From NCBI RefSeq assembly GCF_004769405.1, contig NZ_RQES01000012.1:372001-436000 (forward strand): a DNA stretch of 64,000 nt, read 5' to 3'. The notes under the pieces are model-generated. The model was not told where the DNA came from, searched no databases, and saw nothing but the letters and a program-made list of their open reading frames with translations. Made by a program: the position numbers and the translations under genes. Positions 1 to 9,906 of this stretch are shown here, piece after piece (positions within the stretch are counted from its first letter, which is position 1; each line of letters begins with the position of its first letter). This stretch comes from Leptospira selangorensis (GTDB taxonomy: Bacteria > Spirochaetota > Leptospiria > Leptospirales > Leptospiraceae).

Positions 1-1240
1 GATTTCTCACAGAAATCCGCTCTGGATCTCCGAGCTCCACCATACCACCCAACCCTTTTCCTAGAGGAGGAACTCCTGTGCGGGCAGTATGTAGTTTTTG
101 TTTTTCAGGAATATCCGACTTCTTCTGACGAAGTTGTGTGGGAGTTTTTCCAGTCACCTTTCTGAATGCATCATTAAAAGAGGATTTGGAATTGAATCCT
201 ACAAAATAGCAGATGGAAAGAATATCCTGATCCGGCTTTTCTTCCAGAAGATTGACTGCTTCTTCTATCCTAAAACCGTTTATATAATTATGAAATCCTG
301 TTTGCAAATGTTCGTTTAAAAATTCAGTCAACTGATATGGTTTGATCCCCAAGTCTTCCGACAAAGAATGAAGAGTTAGCTCGGGATCTCGATACAGTTT
401 ATCTTCTCTCATTAATTCTTGGATCCTAAGTTCTAATAGATTCAGATCCAAACCGATCAAAAGGGATTTTTCATACTTCTTCTTTCTTACTTCTCTAGTC
501 AAAGGAGCAAAAAAATCCGGATACCTAGAGGGAGCCAAAAATAGAAGTGTCACAATCCCGGTCACAAGAAGTCCACCGACTCTAAACAATACATCCAACC
601 CGAACATAAATCCGAAAACCAGAGAGTACATTGCAAATACTGTAATGGTCGCCAGAATAAAAATGAATCTGATCTGTGACTTTAACTCGGGGATTGAGAT
701 CACAGTTATTAACATTCTATATCTAAATCCAAAGTAAGCAGTAGTAAGCGCAGTTGTTAGAAAAAATCCCCAAGAAAGATAATGTTTATATCTGATATTT
801 CTAAAGTCGCCCAAGTCCGAGATGATAGAATCCCAAGGCCTTCCAAAAAAAAGTAACTCACCTAATAAAAAAAGACCAGGCACAAGAAAGTGAAGTCGTA
901 TGTCCCTATACAAAGTCTGATTTGGGTATATCAAAGAATGTGTATATAGTAAAGATAAGGGTCCGATGGCTGAAAAAGAAGTGAGTAATAAGAAGATTGC
1001 ATGTGGATAAGTCCTATCTATTTCCAAGACCACATTCGCAACGGTGAATAGTATGATCCCCAACGAAAGAAACAGAAGGGCTCCAATCCTGTCTTCTCTA
1101 CGTTTTATAGGTGGAATTAACTTTTGGACCACCAATAAAAAGGAAAGGCCACTTCCGAAGTAGAATATAGGAGTTACCACTTCGGGATTTAACATAGGCG
1201 GTATATTAAGAAAATACCAAGGCTTGTCAAGTGTTCTCAT
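1..1240 (-). CDS. AraC-family transcriptional regulator with membrane N-terminus (3' end cut by window edge)
   Basis: Reading the minus strand from the ATG at 1240 gives an open frame of about 413 codons that runs off the left edge. The first 230 or so residues are hydrophobic with roughly seven membrane segments (for example around FLVPGLFLLGELLFF). The C-terminal part is an AraC double helix-turn-helix, with LTLHSLSEDLGIKPYQLTEF as the first HTH and a second ending in SSFNDAFRKVTGKTPTQLR. This membrane-plus-AraC layout is common in Leptospira and suggests membrane-tethered or signal-sensing transcription control; the ligand is unknown. The frame continues at least 35 residues beyond the usual AraC end into sequence resembling an intergenic repeat (see findings). 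It is transcribed divergently from the cytochrome lipoprotein gene. Confidence 0.85.
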   Translation of the reverse strand, partial: MRTLDKPWYFLNIPPMLNPEVVTPIFYFGSGLSFLLVVQKLIPPIKRREDRIGALLFLSLGIILFTVANVVLEIDRTYPHAIFLLLTSFSAIGPLSLLYTHSLIYPNQTLYRDIRLHFLVPGLFLLGELLFFGRPWDSIISDLGDFRNIRYKHYLSWGFFLTTALTTAYFGFRYRMLITVISIPELKSQIRFIFILATITVFAMYSLVFGFMFGLDVLFRVGGLLVTGIVTLLFLAPSRYPDFFAPLTREVRKKKYEKSLLIGLDLNLLELRIQELMREDKLYRDPELTLHSLSEDLGIKPYQLTEFLNEHLQTGFHNYINGFRIEEAVNLLEEKPDQDILSICYFVGFNSKSSFNDAFRKVTGKTPTQLRQKKSDIPEKQKLHTARTGVPPLGKGLGGMVELGDPERISVRN

Positions 1241-1405
1241 CCGAAACGAATGATAGAACGATTTGAGATCCAATAAAATAAGTGAAAAATTTTTATTTCG
1301 AACACTTGCATTCTTCTTAATTTTCAGAAATTGAATCCGCTATTCTCTTATATCTTACTTATTTTATAAGTTTTGATTTTTACACAACTGTTCGAATAAT
1401 GAAAC

Positions 1406-1417
1406 TCGAACGTTCGA
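1406..1417. promoter_or_regulatory. 12-bp perfect palindrome TCGAACGTTCGA in divergent promoter region
   Basis: The 273-bp region between the AraC-type gene and the cytochrome gene contains the perfect palindrome TCGAACGTTCGA, with a further TTCGAA at 1391-1396. A TTCGAA core repeated at about two-turn spacing is compatible with a regulator site, possibly for the adjacent AraC-type protein. No footprint or known consensus is matched, so this is inference from symmetry and position. Confidence 0.35.
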
Positions 1418-1513
1418 ATTCCGTGGTTCGGACGACCCAATTTTTATTTTGGAGTATTCTTCTCCGCCAGAACTGATCCGGGATTTTCGCATTCCGGAAT
1501 AGGGAGCGGAAAA

Positions 1514-3823
1514 ATGGAAATGCAAAGAATACGTGCCGCAAAACGTTATTTGCGGTACGCCTTGTTAGGGATAGCTGTGTTAGCTGCGGGTTGCCCCGTA
1601 GGAATTTTTACGGAATTCCCAAACCAGGAAGAAGTGTGTAAATTTGATCCGATCCGAGAAGGAATTCGCGCAGTGTCCGCATCTTCTTTCCCGGAACCGG
1701 TACTACAATCGGTGTTGGTAAATGGAAATCTTGTATGGCAGACTGTAACGGATGGGCCGGCTTACCCAACTCCTTCTCTCAGCCCTGGCCAAACCATCAC
1801 TCTTAGAGGAACAGGTTTCGGGGCCGGACCTGAAATCGATTTTTCTAAAATTATGATCGGTAATACCAGAATTCTGGAAACCGATCTGAGAATGTTCGAA
1901 CAGAGGCTGGACATTACCAAACAGGTGAACTTCGAAGTAGATGAACCTTTGGATAGCTGGAGCAAGTATATTCTTGCTTGGACGGATACTCAGATCCAAT
2001 TCAAGGTCCCGGAACACACAACCTCAGGGCCTCTAATCATTCAGATCCAAAAAAGAGTCGGATATAACGATTCTTTACTTCGTCCGGGACAACCACATAA
2101 CGTGATTGATGCCCAAACTCGAAGAGTTACCGACGATGATTTCAAACATAAATGTGATGTTGTTTCTATCTTGAGCGATGCAAAAGGTACTACACCTTTA
2201 CAAGTAAATGTGAACAACCCTGGATTCTCATCCATCATCGCACTAGGTGAGAAAATTTTCTGGTCTTATGATTTCAATATCGGTGTAGCTCACGCGATCC
2301 GAAATCTGGATTGGAAGAAAATTTTCGCATACCAAGCAAAAGATCCTGTTACTGGATACACTGCGGATCCACTCCTTTTGTTCGGTGCTTACCAAACAGT
2401 TTCTGGCCAAGTTCCTTCTGTGGCGATCGATAATGTATACTTCGATCGTTATCCTCAACCTACTCCAATTCCTGGATACTTAGGTGGAGACCAATTGTTC
2501 AAAGGAAATACTAAGAGCAGCGGTTGGGCAGGTTATAGATATGCTGAAGCTTCTCATCCATATACCGGAAAAGGAGAATGGATCGGATTCAACTGCGCTT
2601 CTTGCCATGGATATAAAATCACTTATGAAGCTTCTCCAGGTAACACTGTAACCAAAGTAATTCCTGGACTTCCGAATCCTAAATGGTCCATGAAATGGTC
2701 TTTATTAGGAGATTTCAAAGGAATCAAGGAAAACGAACCGGGACCAAGTTTCGATTCTTCTTCCAAAGACGTAGATAAAACAATGTTGATCTACGTTATG
2801 CCTCAAGGGGCTGGAGAACATTCTTTGATCCGTATCAAAGGAGAAGGTAGCGAAACTGATAACGATTATGAGTTCTCTCCAATCGCAATTCCAAACGTTA
2901 CCAACTATATGGGAGTCAGAAGATCTCTTTCTCATACAGAATCTTACGTGGGATTCGAAGGTTCTTATATCCATTCGGAAGAACCTGATGGAGCTACCGG
3001 TGCAATGTATGCAAAAGAACTACAAGCTCTTACCGCTTATATGACTAAGTTGGATCAAAATGATAAGGCCCTTAGACAAGTAGGAATGTATCGTTGGTTG
3101 AAATCCAAAGGTAAACTAATCGCTCAAGCAGGGGCAGATTCAGGAGAAGGTGCTTTCGTCCAAGCTGGATGGGAAAACCAACCTGGTATTGCTGCTGCAG
3201 TTGCGAGAGGAAAGGCAACCTTCCAAAGAGATTGTGGATCTTGTCATAATGATAAGGTGGGTTTGAATTCGAACGAAAAGATGTTCAAACTGAACGAAGT
3301 CGGAAGATTTTTCGCACCGACCATTTATCAAAAGGCAATACAATCTGTTCGTGCTACTTTCTTAAGAGATATGTATTGGGTACAACATAGAGGTCTATTG
3401 AGCGACGGTCACGTTCGTAACTTAGAAGACCTGGTCAATCCTGCTCGATGCACGGAAGGATCCCCTCTATACAATCAGTATTACACTCTTCATGCACCAG
3501 TATCTCCTGCTTTAGGTGGACCGGATCATCCAGATCCTTATCCTCCTCAAAACAGAAAGTCGGATGTGTTCAGAGCATTCAAATCTCCTAATAATGATGC
3601 CGGAACAAAAAGAAACAGATTCATCGAAAGACATAAATATTTCGTAACTGTTCCTTGGGATCCGGATTGGTACTATTGGGATTACCAGAAGATGAGAAGA
3701 GAATATGGTGTTCAAGAGTTGGGAACTTCTCAACCAATCGGAATGCCGGCTGCTCCTCACCCATGGTGTTCAGCCTCAGCGACTGAGGTGGATGATCTAG
3801 TGGAGTATATCCTCACTCTCTAA
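1514..3823 (+). CDS. Di-haem c-type cytochrome lipoprotein with IPT/TIG-like domain
   Basis: A 769-residue protein. The N-terminus is a lipoprotein signal (hydrophobic stretch followed by LAAGC), so it should be exported and lipidated. Residues about 75-190 contain an IPT/TIG-like Ig fold (SLSPGQTITLRGTGFG). Two c-type haem motifs follow, CASCH at residues 361-365 and CGSCH at 574-578, and the C-terminal part resembles the di-haem cytochrome c peroxidase superfamily, including the RoxA/LcpA-like oxygenase branch. Likely a periplasmic or surface redox enzyme; peroxidase versus oxygenase activity cannot be decided by reading. It has its own rho-independent terminator and no co-oriented partner nearby, which argues for a single-gene unit. 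Confidence 0.85.
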   Translation: MEMQRIRAAKRYLRYALLGIAVLAAGCPVGIFTEFPNQEEVCKFDPIREGIRAVSASSFPEPVLQSVLVNGNLVWQTVTDGPAYPTPSLSPGQTITLRGTGFGAGPEIDFSKIMIGNTRILETDLRMFEQRLDITKQVNFEVDEPLDSWSKYILAWTDTQIQFKVPEHTTSGPLIIQIQKRVGYNDSLLRPGQPHNVIDAQTRRVTDDDFKHKCDVVSILSDAKGTTPLQVNVNNPGFSSIIALGEKIFWSYDFNIGVAHAIRNLDWKKIFAYQAKDPVTGYTADPLLLFGAYQTVSGQVPSVAIDNVYFDRYPQPTPIPGYLGGDQLFKGNTKSSGWAGYRYAEASHPYTGKGEWIGFNCASCHGYKITYEASPGNTVTKVIPGLPNPKWSMKWSLLGDFKGIKENEPGPSFDSSSKDVDKTMLIYVMPQGAGEHSLIRIKGEGSETDNDYEFSPIAIPNVTNYMGVRRSLSHTESYVGFEGSYIHSEEPDGATGAMYAKELQALTAYMTKLDQNDKALRQVGMYRWLKSKGKLIAQAGADSGEGAFVQAGWENQPGIAAAVARGKATFQRDCGSCHNDKVGLNSNEKMFKLNEVGRFFAPTIYQKAIQSVRATFLRDMYWVQHRGLLSDGHVRNLEDLVNPARCTEGSPLYNQYYTLHAPVSPALGGPDHPDPYPPQNRKSDVFRAFKSPNNDAGTKRNRFIERHKYFVTVPWDPDWYYWDYQKMRREYGVQELGTSQPIGMPAAPHPWCSASATEVDDLVEYILTL

Positions 3824-3833
3824 CTCTCTACGG

Positions 3834-3878
3834 CCCGGGGAGAAAGATCGAATACCAGATCGATCTCTCCGGGTTTTT
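3834..3878 (+). terminator. Rho-independent terminator of the cytochrome lipoprotein gene
   Basis: A GC-rich stem (cccggggagaaagatcga paired with tcgatctctccggg) is followed by TTTTT, starting 11 bp after the stop codon. Confidence 0.85.
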
Positions 3879-3927
3879 ATTTCGGGGAATTCTCCCCGAA
3901 ATATTTGTTTTTCAGAATATTCTAATT

Positions 3928-4395
3928 CTATTCCAACATACTTCTAAGCATCCAAGCAGTTTTCTCATGGATCTCTAATCTTTGGGTAAGAAGGTCTGTA
4001 GTCACCTCATCCCCACCTGAATCCGCAGAAGGAAGGATCGCTCTTGCAGTTCGGATCACTGCCTCATGTCCTTCTACAAGATTTTTTAACATGTCTTCCG
4101 CTTTAGGCACTCCATCTTCTTCCTTTAAGGAAGTTAAGGAAGAGAATGCTTTATAGGTTCCCGGTGCAGGATAACCAAGAGAGCGAATTCTTTCCGCAAC
4201 CAGATCCAAGGCGTTCCAGAGTTCCGTATATTGGGTCATGAACATTAAATGTAATGTATTAAATAAGGGTCCGGTAACGTTCCAATGATAGTTGTGAGTT
4301 TTTAAATATAAAAAGTACGTATCTGCTAAAAGTTTTTGCAGGCCTTGGTTGATGGCCTCTCTATCCTTCTCCGGGATTCCTATATTCGGTTTCAT
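3928..4395 (-). CDS. dps: Dps-family DNA-binding mini-ferritin
   Basis: A 155-residue protein of typical Dps length. Dps proteins form 12-mers that oxidise Fe(II) with hydrogen peroxide at inter-subunit centres and protect DNA. The ferroxidase ligand pattern is intact: H37 (in [11 protein letters not shown]), H49, D64 and E68, with the same 12/15/4 spacing as E. coli Dps. The ATG is preceded by AAGGAG. The N-terminus is short and not especially Lys-rich, so DNA binding itself is uncertain. The gene is monocistronic, and its promoter carries a PerR-like operator, so peroxide or iron control is expected. Confidence 0.93.
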   Translation of the reverse strand: MKPNIGIPEKDREAINQGLQKLLADTYFLYLKTHNYHWNVTGPLFNTLHLMFMTQYTELWNALDLVAERIRSLGYPAPGTYKAFSSLTSLKEEDGVPKAEDMLKNLVEGHEAVIRTARAILPSADSGGDEVTTDLLTQRLEIHEKTAWMLRSMLE

Positions 4396-4420
4396 ACTTA
4401 TCTCCTTTTTAGTTTCGCCA

Positions 4421-4439
4421 ATTTAGAATCATTCTAAAT
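4421..4439 (-). promoter_or_regulatory. PerR/Fur-like operator overlapping the dps promoter
   Basis: ATTTAGAATCATTCTAAAT is a perfect 9-1-9 inverted repeat whose core TTAGAATnATTCTAA matches the 7-1-7 PerR box pattern. On the minus strand a candidate -35 TTGCCA (4455-4460) is followed after 17 bp by TTAGAA (4432-4437), so the box covers the probable -10. This is the geometry expected for repression of dps by a PerR-type regulator. Confidence 0.75.
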
Positions 4440-4515
4440 CTAGATCTTAGACAGTGGCAATCTAATTTCTTTCGGAATAATGATGATTTTTTTCGGATTT
4501 TGGCGAGAAAGAAAT

Positions 4516-4545
4516 GAAAAAGCCGCTGTCTCCAACGGCTTTTTT
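4516..4545 (-). terminator. Terminator of the DegT aminotransferase gene
   Basis: AAAAAGCCG and CGGCTTTTT form a stem around a 10-nt loop with A and T tracts on either side. It lies 26 bp beyond the stop codon of the minus-strand aminotransferase gene and could work in both directions. Confidence 0.75.
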
Positions 4546-4571
4546 ACATTTTTCAGATGATCTTAAGGATC

Positions 4572-5687
4572 TTACTTTTTGTATTCCTTAATCGCAGCAA
4601 AAACCTCTTCCAACTCGGAATCGGTCATATAAGGAAATAAAGGAAAATTTAATATTGAATCGCAAATCTTTCCGGTTCTATGTTCTTTTCCGAATTTGCC
4701 TACGATATACGGTTTTGCACCCGGTTGATCACTCATTGCTCCAGGATAAATAACCGCAAAACCGATCCCTTTTCCTTTTAAAACTTCTTGGATTTTCGGT
4801 CTTTCCGCAGGATCAAAAAGAGTAACGTTACAATATCCGTTTTCTTGAAAGTCTTTTGGAGGATGGATTACATTCACTCCTAAACTCGGAAGGACTTGGT
4901 AATATTTTTCAGCAGCCTTTCTGCGAGATACAATCCTTGCGTCTAAATGAGGAATATTCAAATTTAAGAATGCAGCTTGTAAGGTATCCATTCTGGAATT
5001 CCAACCCACATCTCCGTATCCGTAGTGAGAAGTTCTTCCGTGGTTTCCAAGCATTCTAACTCTATTTGCGAGTTCCTCATCATTTGTGAAAACCGCTCCG
5101 CCGTCTCCTGCCCCACCTAAAACTTTCGCAGGATAGAAAGAAGTAGTAGTGATCAATGCGTCTTGGTAAATAGGTTTTCCCTTATACAAAACTCCGAAGG
5201 ACTGAGCTCCGTCTTCTAATAAGAAAACTCCCTTTTCCTTACAAAGTTTGCGATAATCTTCTAACTTTGCACTTCCCCAACCGTATAGGTGAACTATGAT
5301 AGCAGCTTTCGGTTTTACTTCTTCGAGTGCTTTTTTGAATTCTTCGAAATCCATTTGTAAGTCGTCTGGATTTGTATCTACTGTAGCAGGGTCAGCACCT
5401 ACGTTTACTACCGATTCGAATGTTGCCCAAAAGGTAGAATCAGGAACTAATACCTTATCTCCTTTTCCTACTCCTAAGGCTCTTAGCGCTAATTGAAGCG
5501 CGTCTGTTCCATTTGCACATGCGATCGAATATTTGGTTCCAGCAACTGTTGCCAGATTTTTTTCTAATAATGCGACTTCTTCTCCTCCGATAAAGGAGGC
5601 GTTCTTGCTGAGAGTTTTTACTTTATCTTCCCAAGCTTCCAGTAATCCCGGTTCGAATCTTTTGATATCTATGAAAGGTACGCCCAT
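4572..5687 (-). CDS. DegT/DnrJ/EryC1-type PLP-dependent sugar aminotransferase
   Basis: A 371-residue protein of the DegT/DnrJ/EryC1/StrS family, which transaminates nucleotide-linked keto-sugars for polysaccharide or LPS sugars. PLP-site features are visible: [10 protein letters not shown] with D159, and [18 protein letters not shown] with the Schiff-base lysine at K188. The start at 5687 is chosen because GGAGGAGACC lies just upstream; an in-frame ATG 15 codons earlier lacks such a site. It lies 95 bp downstream of lon on the same strand and ends at a clear terminator, so it could be co-transcribed with lon. No sugar-biosynthesis neighbours are present, so the substrate is unknown. Confidence 0.9.
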   Translation of the reverse strand: MGVPFIDIKRFEPGLLEAWEDKVKTLSKNASFIGGEEVALLEKNLATVAGTKYSIACANGTDALQLALRALGVGKGDKVLVPDSTFWATFESVVNVGADPATVDTNPDDLQMDFEEFKKALEEVKPKAAIIVHLYGWGSAKLEDYRKLCKEKGVFLLEDGAQSFGVLYKGKPIYQDALITTTSFYPAKVLGGAGDGGAVFTNDEELANRVRMLGNHGRTSHYGYGDVGWNSRMDTLQAAFLNLNIPHLDARIVSRRKAAEKYYQVLPSLGVNVIHPPKDFQENGYCNVTLFDPAERPKIQEVLKGKGIGFAVIYPGAMSDQPGAKPYIVGKFGKEHRTGKICDSILNFPLFPYMTDSELEEVFAAIKEYKK

Positions 5688-5782
5688 TATGGTCTCCTCC
5701 GAACAGGGTCGGAAACGGGTCCTAAAAAGCAAATTATTTTGATCGTTAATACTGTGGGCAAAAAGAGACAGCCTTAGTAGAT

Positions 5783-8242
5783 TTACTTCTTCTTGCGAGG
5801 AGCTGCCTTCTTTTTAGGAGAAGGTTTTGACTTCTTCGCAGAAGCTACTTGTTCCATTTTTGGTTTTAAAATCCCATCTATCATTTTAGGTTCGAATAAA
5901 ATTTTAGCTACCTCTTCGAATCTAGAAACCGGAAAGAATTCCATCCCCTTCTTCACATAATCAGGTATTTCGTCTAACTGAGGTCTATTATCCGAAGGAA
6001 AAATGATCTTATGGACTCCGACTCTTTTTGCAGCCACGATTTTTTCTCTTAAACCACCGATCGCTAAAACTTCTCCCGTAAGAGTTAATTCGCCGGTCAT
6101 ACCGAATCCGAGTTTGATCCTTTTGTTTAGAACCAAGGAAAGAATGGTGGTCGCCATTGTAATCCCCGCACTCGGTCCATCTTTAGGAGTAGCACCGTCA
6201 GGAACATGAAGATGGATCGTTTTTTCGGTAAACAATTCTTCGCTACCTAATAGATTCTTAATATAGCTAAGTGCGATACTGGAAGATTCCTCCATGGATT
6301 TTCCTATCATTCCGGTTAGAAGTATCCCACCTTTTCCTTTTACGAATACTGCTTCGATGAGTAATGTTGCACCTCCTACAGAAGTCCAAGCAAGCCCCAA
6401 AGCGGTTCCAGGAACCGTAGGTTTAGTCATTCTATCATCCGTGTATTTAGGAACTCCTAGGAGTTTTTCCACATCGGAAGGTTCTATATGTTTCGGATAT
6501 GACTCGCCTTTTACGATCTGCAGTGCAAGTTTTCTTGCCAACTTATCGGATTGTTTTTCAAGACCTCTCACTCCGGATTCCCTGGAATAATGATCAATCA
6601 GAGAAACTACTGCTTTTTTATCTATCTGGATGCCATATGGTTCTATCCCGTTTTTCTCCAGGACCTTCTTCCATAAATGTTTATTAAAGATCTGGACCTT
6701 TTCATCAGTTATATAACCGGAAAGATTGATCACTTCCATACGATCTAAAAGTATTCGACTAATGGAATCCAAAGTGTTTGCTGTAGCGATAAAAAATACG
6801 GAAGAAAGATCGAATGGAAGATCCAAATAATGATCTCTAAAAGTTTTATTCTGCTCCGGATCTAAAACTTCCAAAAGAGCGGCTGCAGGATCTCCTTGCA
6901 TTCCAAGACCTAGTTTATCTATTTCATCCAAAAGAATTACGGAATCTTTTTCTTTAGTAATTCTTAATGCAGTGATGATCTTACCAGGCATCGCGCCGAT
7001 ATAAGTCCTACGATGTCCTTTGATCTCCGCCTCATCTCTCATTCCGCCTACGGAAAATCTAAAAAACTTTCTGCCCATAGCTTCTGCTATAGATTTTGCT
7101 ATAGAAGTTTTTCCCACTCCAGGAGGTCCAACCAAAAGAAGAATGGAACCTTTCTCAGTCGGCTTCAACTTCTTCACCGCCAAAAATTCTAAGATTCGCT
7201 CTTTTACATCATCCAACTTATAATGATCTCTATCCAAAGTTTTTCTGGCTTTTTCTAGATCGATCTCACGAGAAGGAGCTGCTTCCCAAGGAAGACTTTC
7301 CATAATATCTAAATAATTTCGGATAACATTATAATCTGCTGTATTTTGATCCGTATAGAAGAACTTTTCCATTTCACGTTCTACTTCTTCTATCACTTCC
7401 GGATCCGCAGGAATGGCCTTTAGTCTTTCTAAAAATTTCTCATACTTCTTCTCGTATTTGCCTTCTTTCTGACCAAGTTCCGCCTGAATGGCTTTCAATT
7501 GTTCTCTTAGGAAAAATTGTCTTTGCTGTTTATCAATTTTGTCCTGGATATTTTCCTGGATCTCTCTTTGGAGGGAAACTAGATCGATTTCCTTTTTCAG
7601 ATAGAGTAAAACTTTTTCGATCCTATCTTTTAGATTTACGGATTCTATTACGGATTGATAATCTTCTTTTTCTATATTCAAAATACTGCATACAAAGTCT
7701 GCCATCTTACCCGGTTCATTTACATTCAGCATTGTAAGTTTCATCTCCTCCGTAAAAAGAGGATTGTTCTGAGCGAGTTCCCTTGTCATAATAAGCAGGG
7801 TTCTCATCATAGCTTTGATCGTATTTTTAGAAGCGCCCGGCTCTTCTTCCGGATAATTTACTTTCGCTATCAACAAAGGTTCTACTGAAGAAAAAGATTC
7901 TACTTTAAATCTGCGAACCGTATTGATCAGAATATTCACCGCACCGTCAGGAAGATTCACCTTCTTCAGGATTTTGGCAACGACCCCATACTCGTAAATA
8001 TTCTCTTCCGTTTTCTTTTCGTTCTCTTCATCCTTTAGAAGAACAAGCCCGATGAAAGAATTACCTTTTAAGGACTCATCCACTGCCTTAGCAAATTTTC
8101 CCCCTGGAACGATCAGAGGAGTAATGATCCCTGGAAATACCGGTCTGGTTTTGATAGGCACCAAGAATAATTCAGGGGGAAGAATGGAGTCTACCGGTAT
8201 GATACTTCCTTCAACTTCGCCTATATCATCAAAAAGATCCAC
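5783..8242 (-). CDS. lon: ATP-dependent protease Lon
   Basis: An 819-residue LonA-type protease that degrades misfolded and regulatory proteins in the cytoplasm. Domain order is the N-terminal substrate-binding LON domain (from [14 protein letters not shown]), a coiled region (about 200-300), the AAA+ module with Walker [10 protein letters not shown] and Walker [11 protein letters not shown], and the proteolytic domain with [11 protein letters not shown]. The Ser-Lys dyad reads as S691/K734, with the same 43-residue spacing as in E. coli Lon. Translation starts at GTG with AAGGTG upstream. The C-terminus carries an unusual Lys/Pro-rich tail (about residues 800-819) that could bind DNA or another acidic partner; this is inference. 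Confidence 0.97.
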   Translation of the reverse strand: MDLFDDIGEVEGSIIPVDSILPPELFLVPIKTRPVFPGIITPLIVPGGKFAKAVDESLKGNSFIGLVLLKDEENEKKTEENIYEYGVVAKILKKVNLPDGAVNILINTVRRFKVESFSSVEPLLIAKVNYPEEEPGASKNTIKAMMRTLLIMTRELAQNNPLFTEEMKLTMLNVNEPGKMADFVCSILNIEKEDYQSVIESVNLKDRIEKVLLYLKKEIDLVSLQREIQENIQDKIDKQQRQFFLREQLKAIQAELGQKEGKYEKKYEKFLERLKAIPADPEVIEEVEREMEKFFYTDQNTADYNVIRNYLDIMESLPWEAAPSREIDLEKARKTLDRDHYKLDDVKERILEFLAVKKLKPTEKGSILLLVGPPGVGKTSIAKSIAEAMGRKFFRFSVGGMRDEAEIKGHRRTYIGAMPGKIITALRITKEKDSVILLDEIDKLGLGMQGDPAAALLEVLDPEQNKTFRDHYLDLPFDLSSVFFIATANTLDSISRILLDRMEVINLSGYITDEKVQIFNKHLWKKVLEKNGIEPYGIQIDKKAVVSLIDHYSRESGVRGLEKQSDKLARKLALQIVKGESYPKHIEPSDVEKLLGVPKYTDDRMTKPTVPGTALGLAWTSVGGATLLIEAVFVKGKGGILLTGMIGKSMEESSSIALSYIKNLLGSEELFTEKTIHLHVPDGATPKDGPSAGITMATTILSLVLNKRIKLGFGMTGELTLTGEVLAIGGLREKIVAAKRVGVHKIIFPSDNRPQLDEIPDYVKKGMEFFPVSRFEEVAKILFEPKMIDGILKPKMEQVASAKKSKPSPKKKAAPRKKK

Positions 8243-8418
8243 GTTTCACCTTCGATTCAAAAAATAATCGGACTGATTCCAGTTTCTGGGCTCGCTCCTA
8301 GTACTCAAATCTTTCTTTTTCTTCGACAATGAAAAGGGCTTGAATCTTTAAAGAATTGCGTCAGTCTAAATGGAAAATATAAAACAATTCGACTGTTTTC
8401 TAGAACGGGGATGAACGA

Positions 8419-9843
8419 ATGCAGGCTAAAAACCTATCTCTTCTATTTATAGTTCCGATATTATTTTTTGTCGGATGTAAAAAAGACGAACCGGACAATA
8501 CCAAGGCGCTCACGGGTGCAGTTTTAGGAGAAGTTCTATATAATCCTTACGAAAGGATCACCCCCGCAGACGGCAACATCTCCATACCAAACACAAATAC
8601 CAGCTATCAAAATAACAGGCCATATTTCCCGAAATGTTTCGGAAATGCCGGGAATACTAAGTTTTATTTTTTCAGAAAGACTGCTTCCGCAAATAATAAA
8701 AAATTGCTCATCAACTTTATGGGAGGAGGGGCTTGTTGGAGTAGTAATAACTGCTTCGGAAAGAATACCACAACATTCTTCAATTTCCTAAATGATGTGC
8801 CTGATCTATTCGTTAAGGTCGCTTTCCAGGGGATCTTGGATGCCGGGAATTCCTCTAATCCATTAAAAGATTATGATGTTCTATTTATTCCGTATTGCAC
8901 CGGTGATCTTCATATAGGTTCCAGCGATGTAGCTACGTATGACGATCCTTATGTTACACCTGATCCTTCCGTTTATAGCCATAGAGGACATGATAATGTT
9001 CTTTCAGTCTTAAAGTATATCCAGTCAAATTACACACAAGTAACCGATGTAGTAGTAGCGGGACAAAGCGCAGGGGGATATGGAGCAATATTAAATTATC
9101 CTCATATTCGTAAAGTATTCTCGGACGGCACAAAATTCACTAGCTTAAATAAAATGAGCTTAGTTGCGGATGCTTCTAACGGAGCGGTAATTAGCGGATT
9201 TTTCTCTGGCATTGTAAAAACAAAATGGGGAAGTGCGCAGAATATGCCGGATTGGGTAGTAGGTGCCAGCTACTTAGATGGATCTCCTTCTATCCAAGAT
9301 TATCTCAGCAAGATCACTACTGCATATCCGAATGACGTTGTAGGACAGTACACTGCAGCATTCGATTCTACCCAAAGATGGTTTTTTAACGTGATGGGAA
9401 TTATAGCTGGACCTGGTTCTTATTCAGACTCCAGTTCTTATTTCGGCCCAGGGGATGCTCGGGATGTGGCAGACCTTCCTAAGGACGCCTCCAATACCCC
9501 TTCCAATTGTAATTGGGCGATCAACGCGAATAATGCGATGAATGCTACAACAGGTTCTAAATATTATTTCTACAGAGCCCCCGGGGATATACATACGATC
9601 ACTACAAGTGATACTATGTATGGACTGGTAAGTAACGGAGTAAATTTTAATACCTGGTTAAAATCGATCATATCCAATGGTGGATCTCCAATAACAGTGG
9701 ATTGTTCTGACGGTTCAGGCTCTCATCCTTGCACTGATAAAAATTTCGGGTCAAACTCTCTAAATGATACCTTAGGAAGAGCGACCTCTCAGGACTCTTT
9801 CGATAATAATAAAGATCTATACGAGACCTGCTTCGGTCCTTGA
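8419..9843 (+). CDS. Pectin-acetylesterase/Notum-like lipoprotein (first of tandem pair)
   Basis: A 474-residue lipoprotein (FFVGC lipobox). Features of the pectinacetylesterase (PAE/Notum) alpha/beta-hydrolase family are present: an oxyanion-region motif NFMGGGACW, the nucleophile elbow GQSAGGYGA with S217, and a C-terminal GDIHTITT that probably supplies the catalytic His. Family members are carboxylesterases that remove acetyl or acyl groups from polysaccharides or, for Notum, lipidated protein. A leptospiral substrate is unknown, and pectin itself is unlikely. The next gene is a clear paralogue in the same orientation 63 bp downstream, so the two probably share a transcript. Confidence 0.8.
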   Translation: MQAKNLSLLFIVPILFFVGCKKDEPDNTKALTGAVLGEVLYNPYERITPADGNISIPNTNTSYQNNRPYFPKCFGNAGNTKFYFFRKTASANNKKLLINFMGGGACWSSNNCFGKNTTTFFNFLNDVPDLFVKVAFQGILDAGNSSNPLKDYDVLFIPYCTGDLHIGSSDVATYDDPYVTPDPSVYSHRGHDNVLSVLKYIQSNYTQVTDVVVAGQSAGGYGAILNYPHIRKVFSDGTKFTSLNKMSLVADASNGAVISGFFSGIVKTKWGSAQNMPDWVVGASYLDGSPSIQDYLSKITTAYPNDVVGQYTAAFDSTQRWFFNVMGIIAGPGSYSDSSSYFGPGDARDVADLPKDASNTPSNCNWAINANNAMNATTGSKYYFYRAPGDIHTITTSDTMYGLVSNGVNFNTWLKSIISNGGSPITVDCSDGSGSHPCTDKNFGSNSLNDTLGRATSQDSFDNNKDLYETCFGP

Positions 9844-9873
9844 CATTCTATAAACCAGGAATAAAATATAGTC

Positions 9874-9898
9874 GATATCGTCTTTTTGAGACGATATC
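9874..9898 (+). promoter_or_regulatory. Perfect 10-bp hairpin in front of the second esterase gene
   Basis: GATATCGTCT and AGACGATATC are separated by five bases, ending 8 bp before the chosen ATG at 9907. There is no T-run, so it is not a standard terminator. Its position next to the weak AGG of the downstream ribosome binding site suggests a leader hairpin or a protein-binding dyad. Confidence 0.45.
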
Positions 9899-9906
9899 AG
9901 GCTTTT

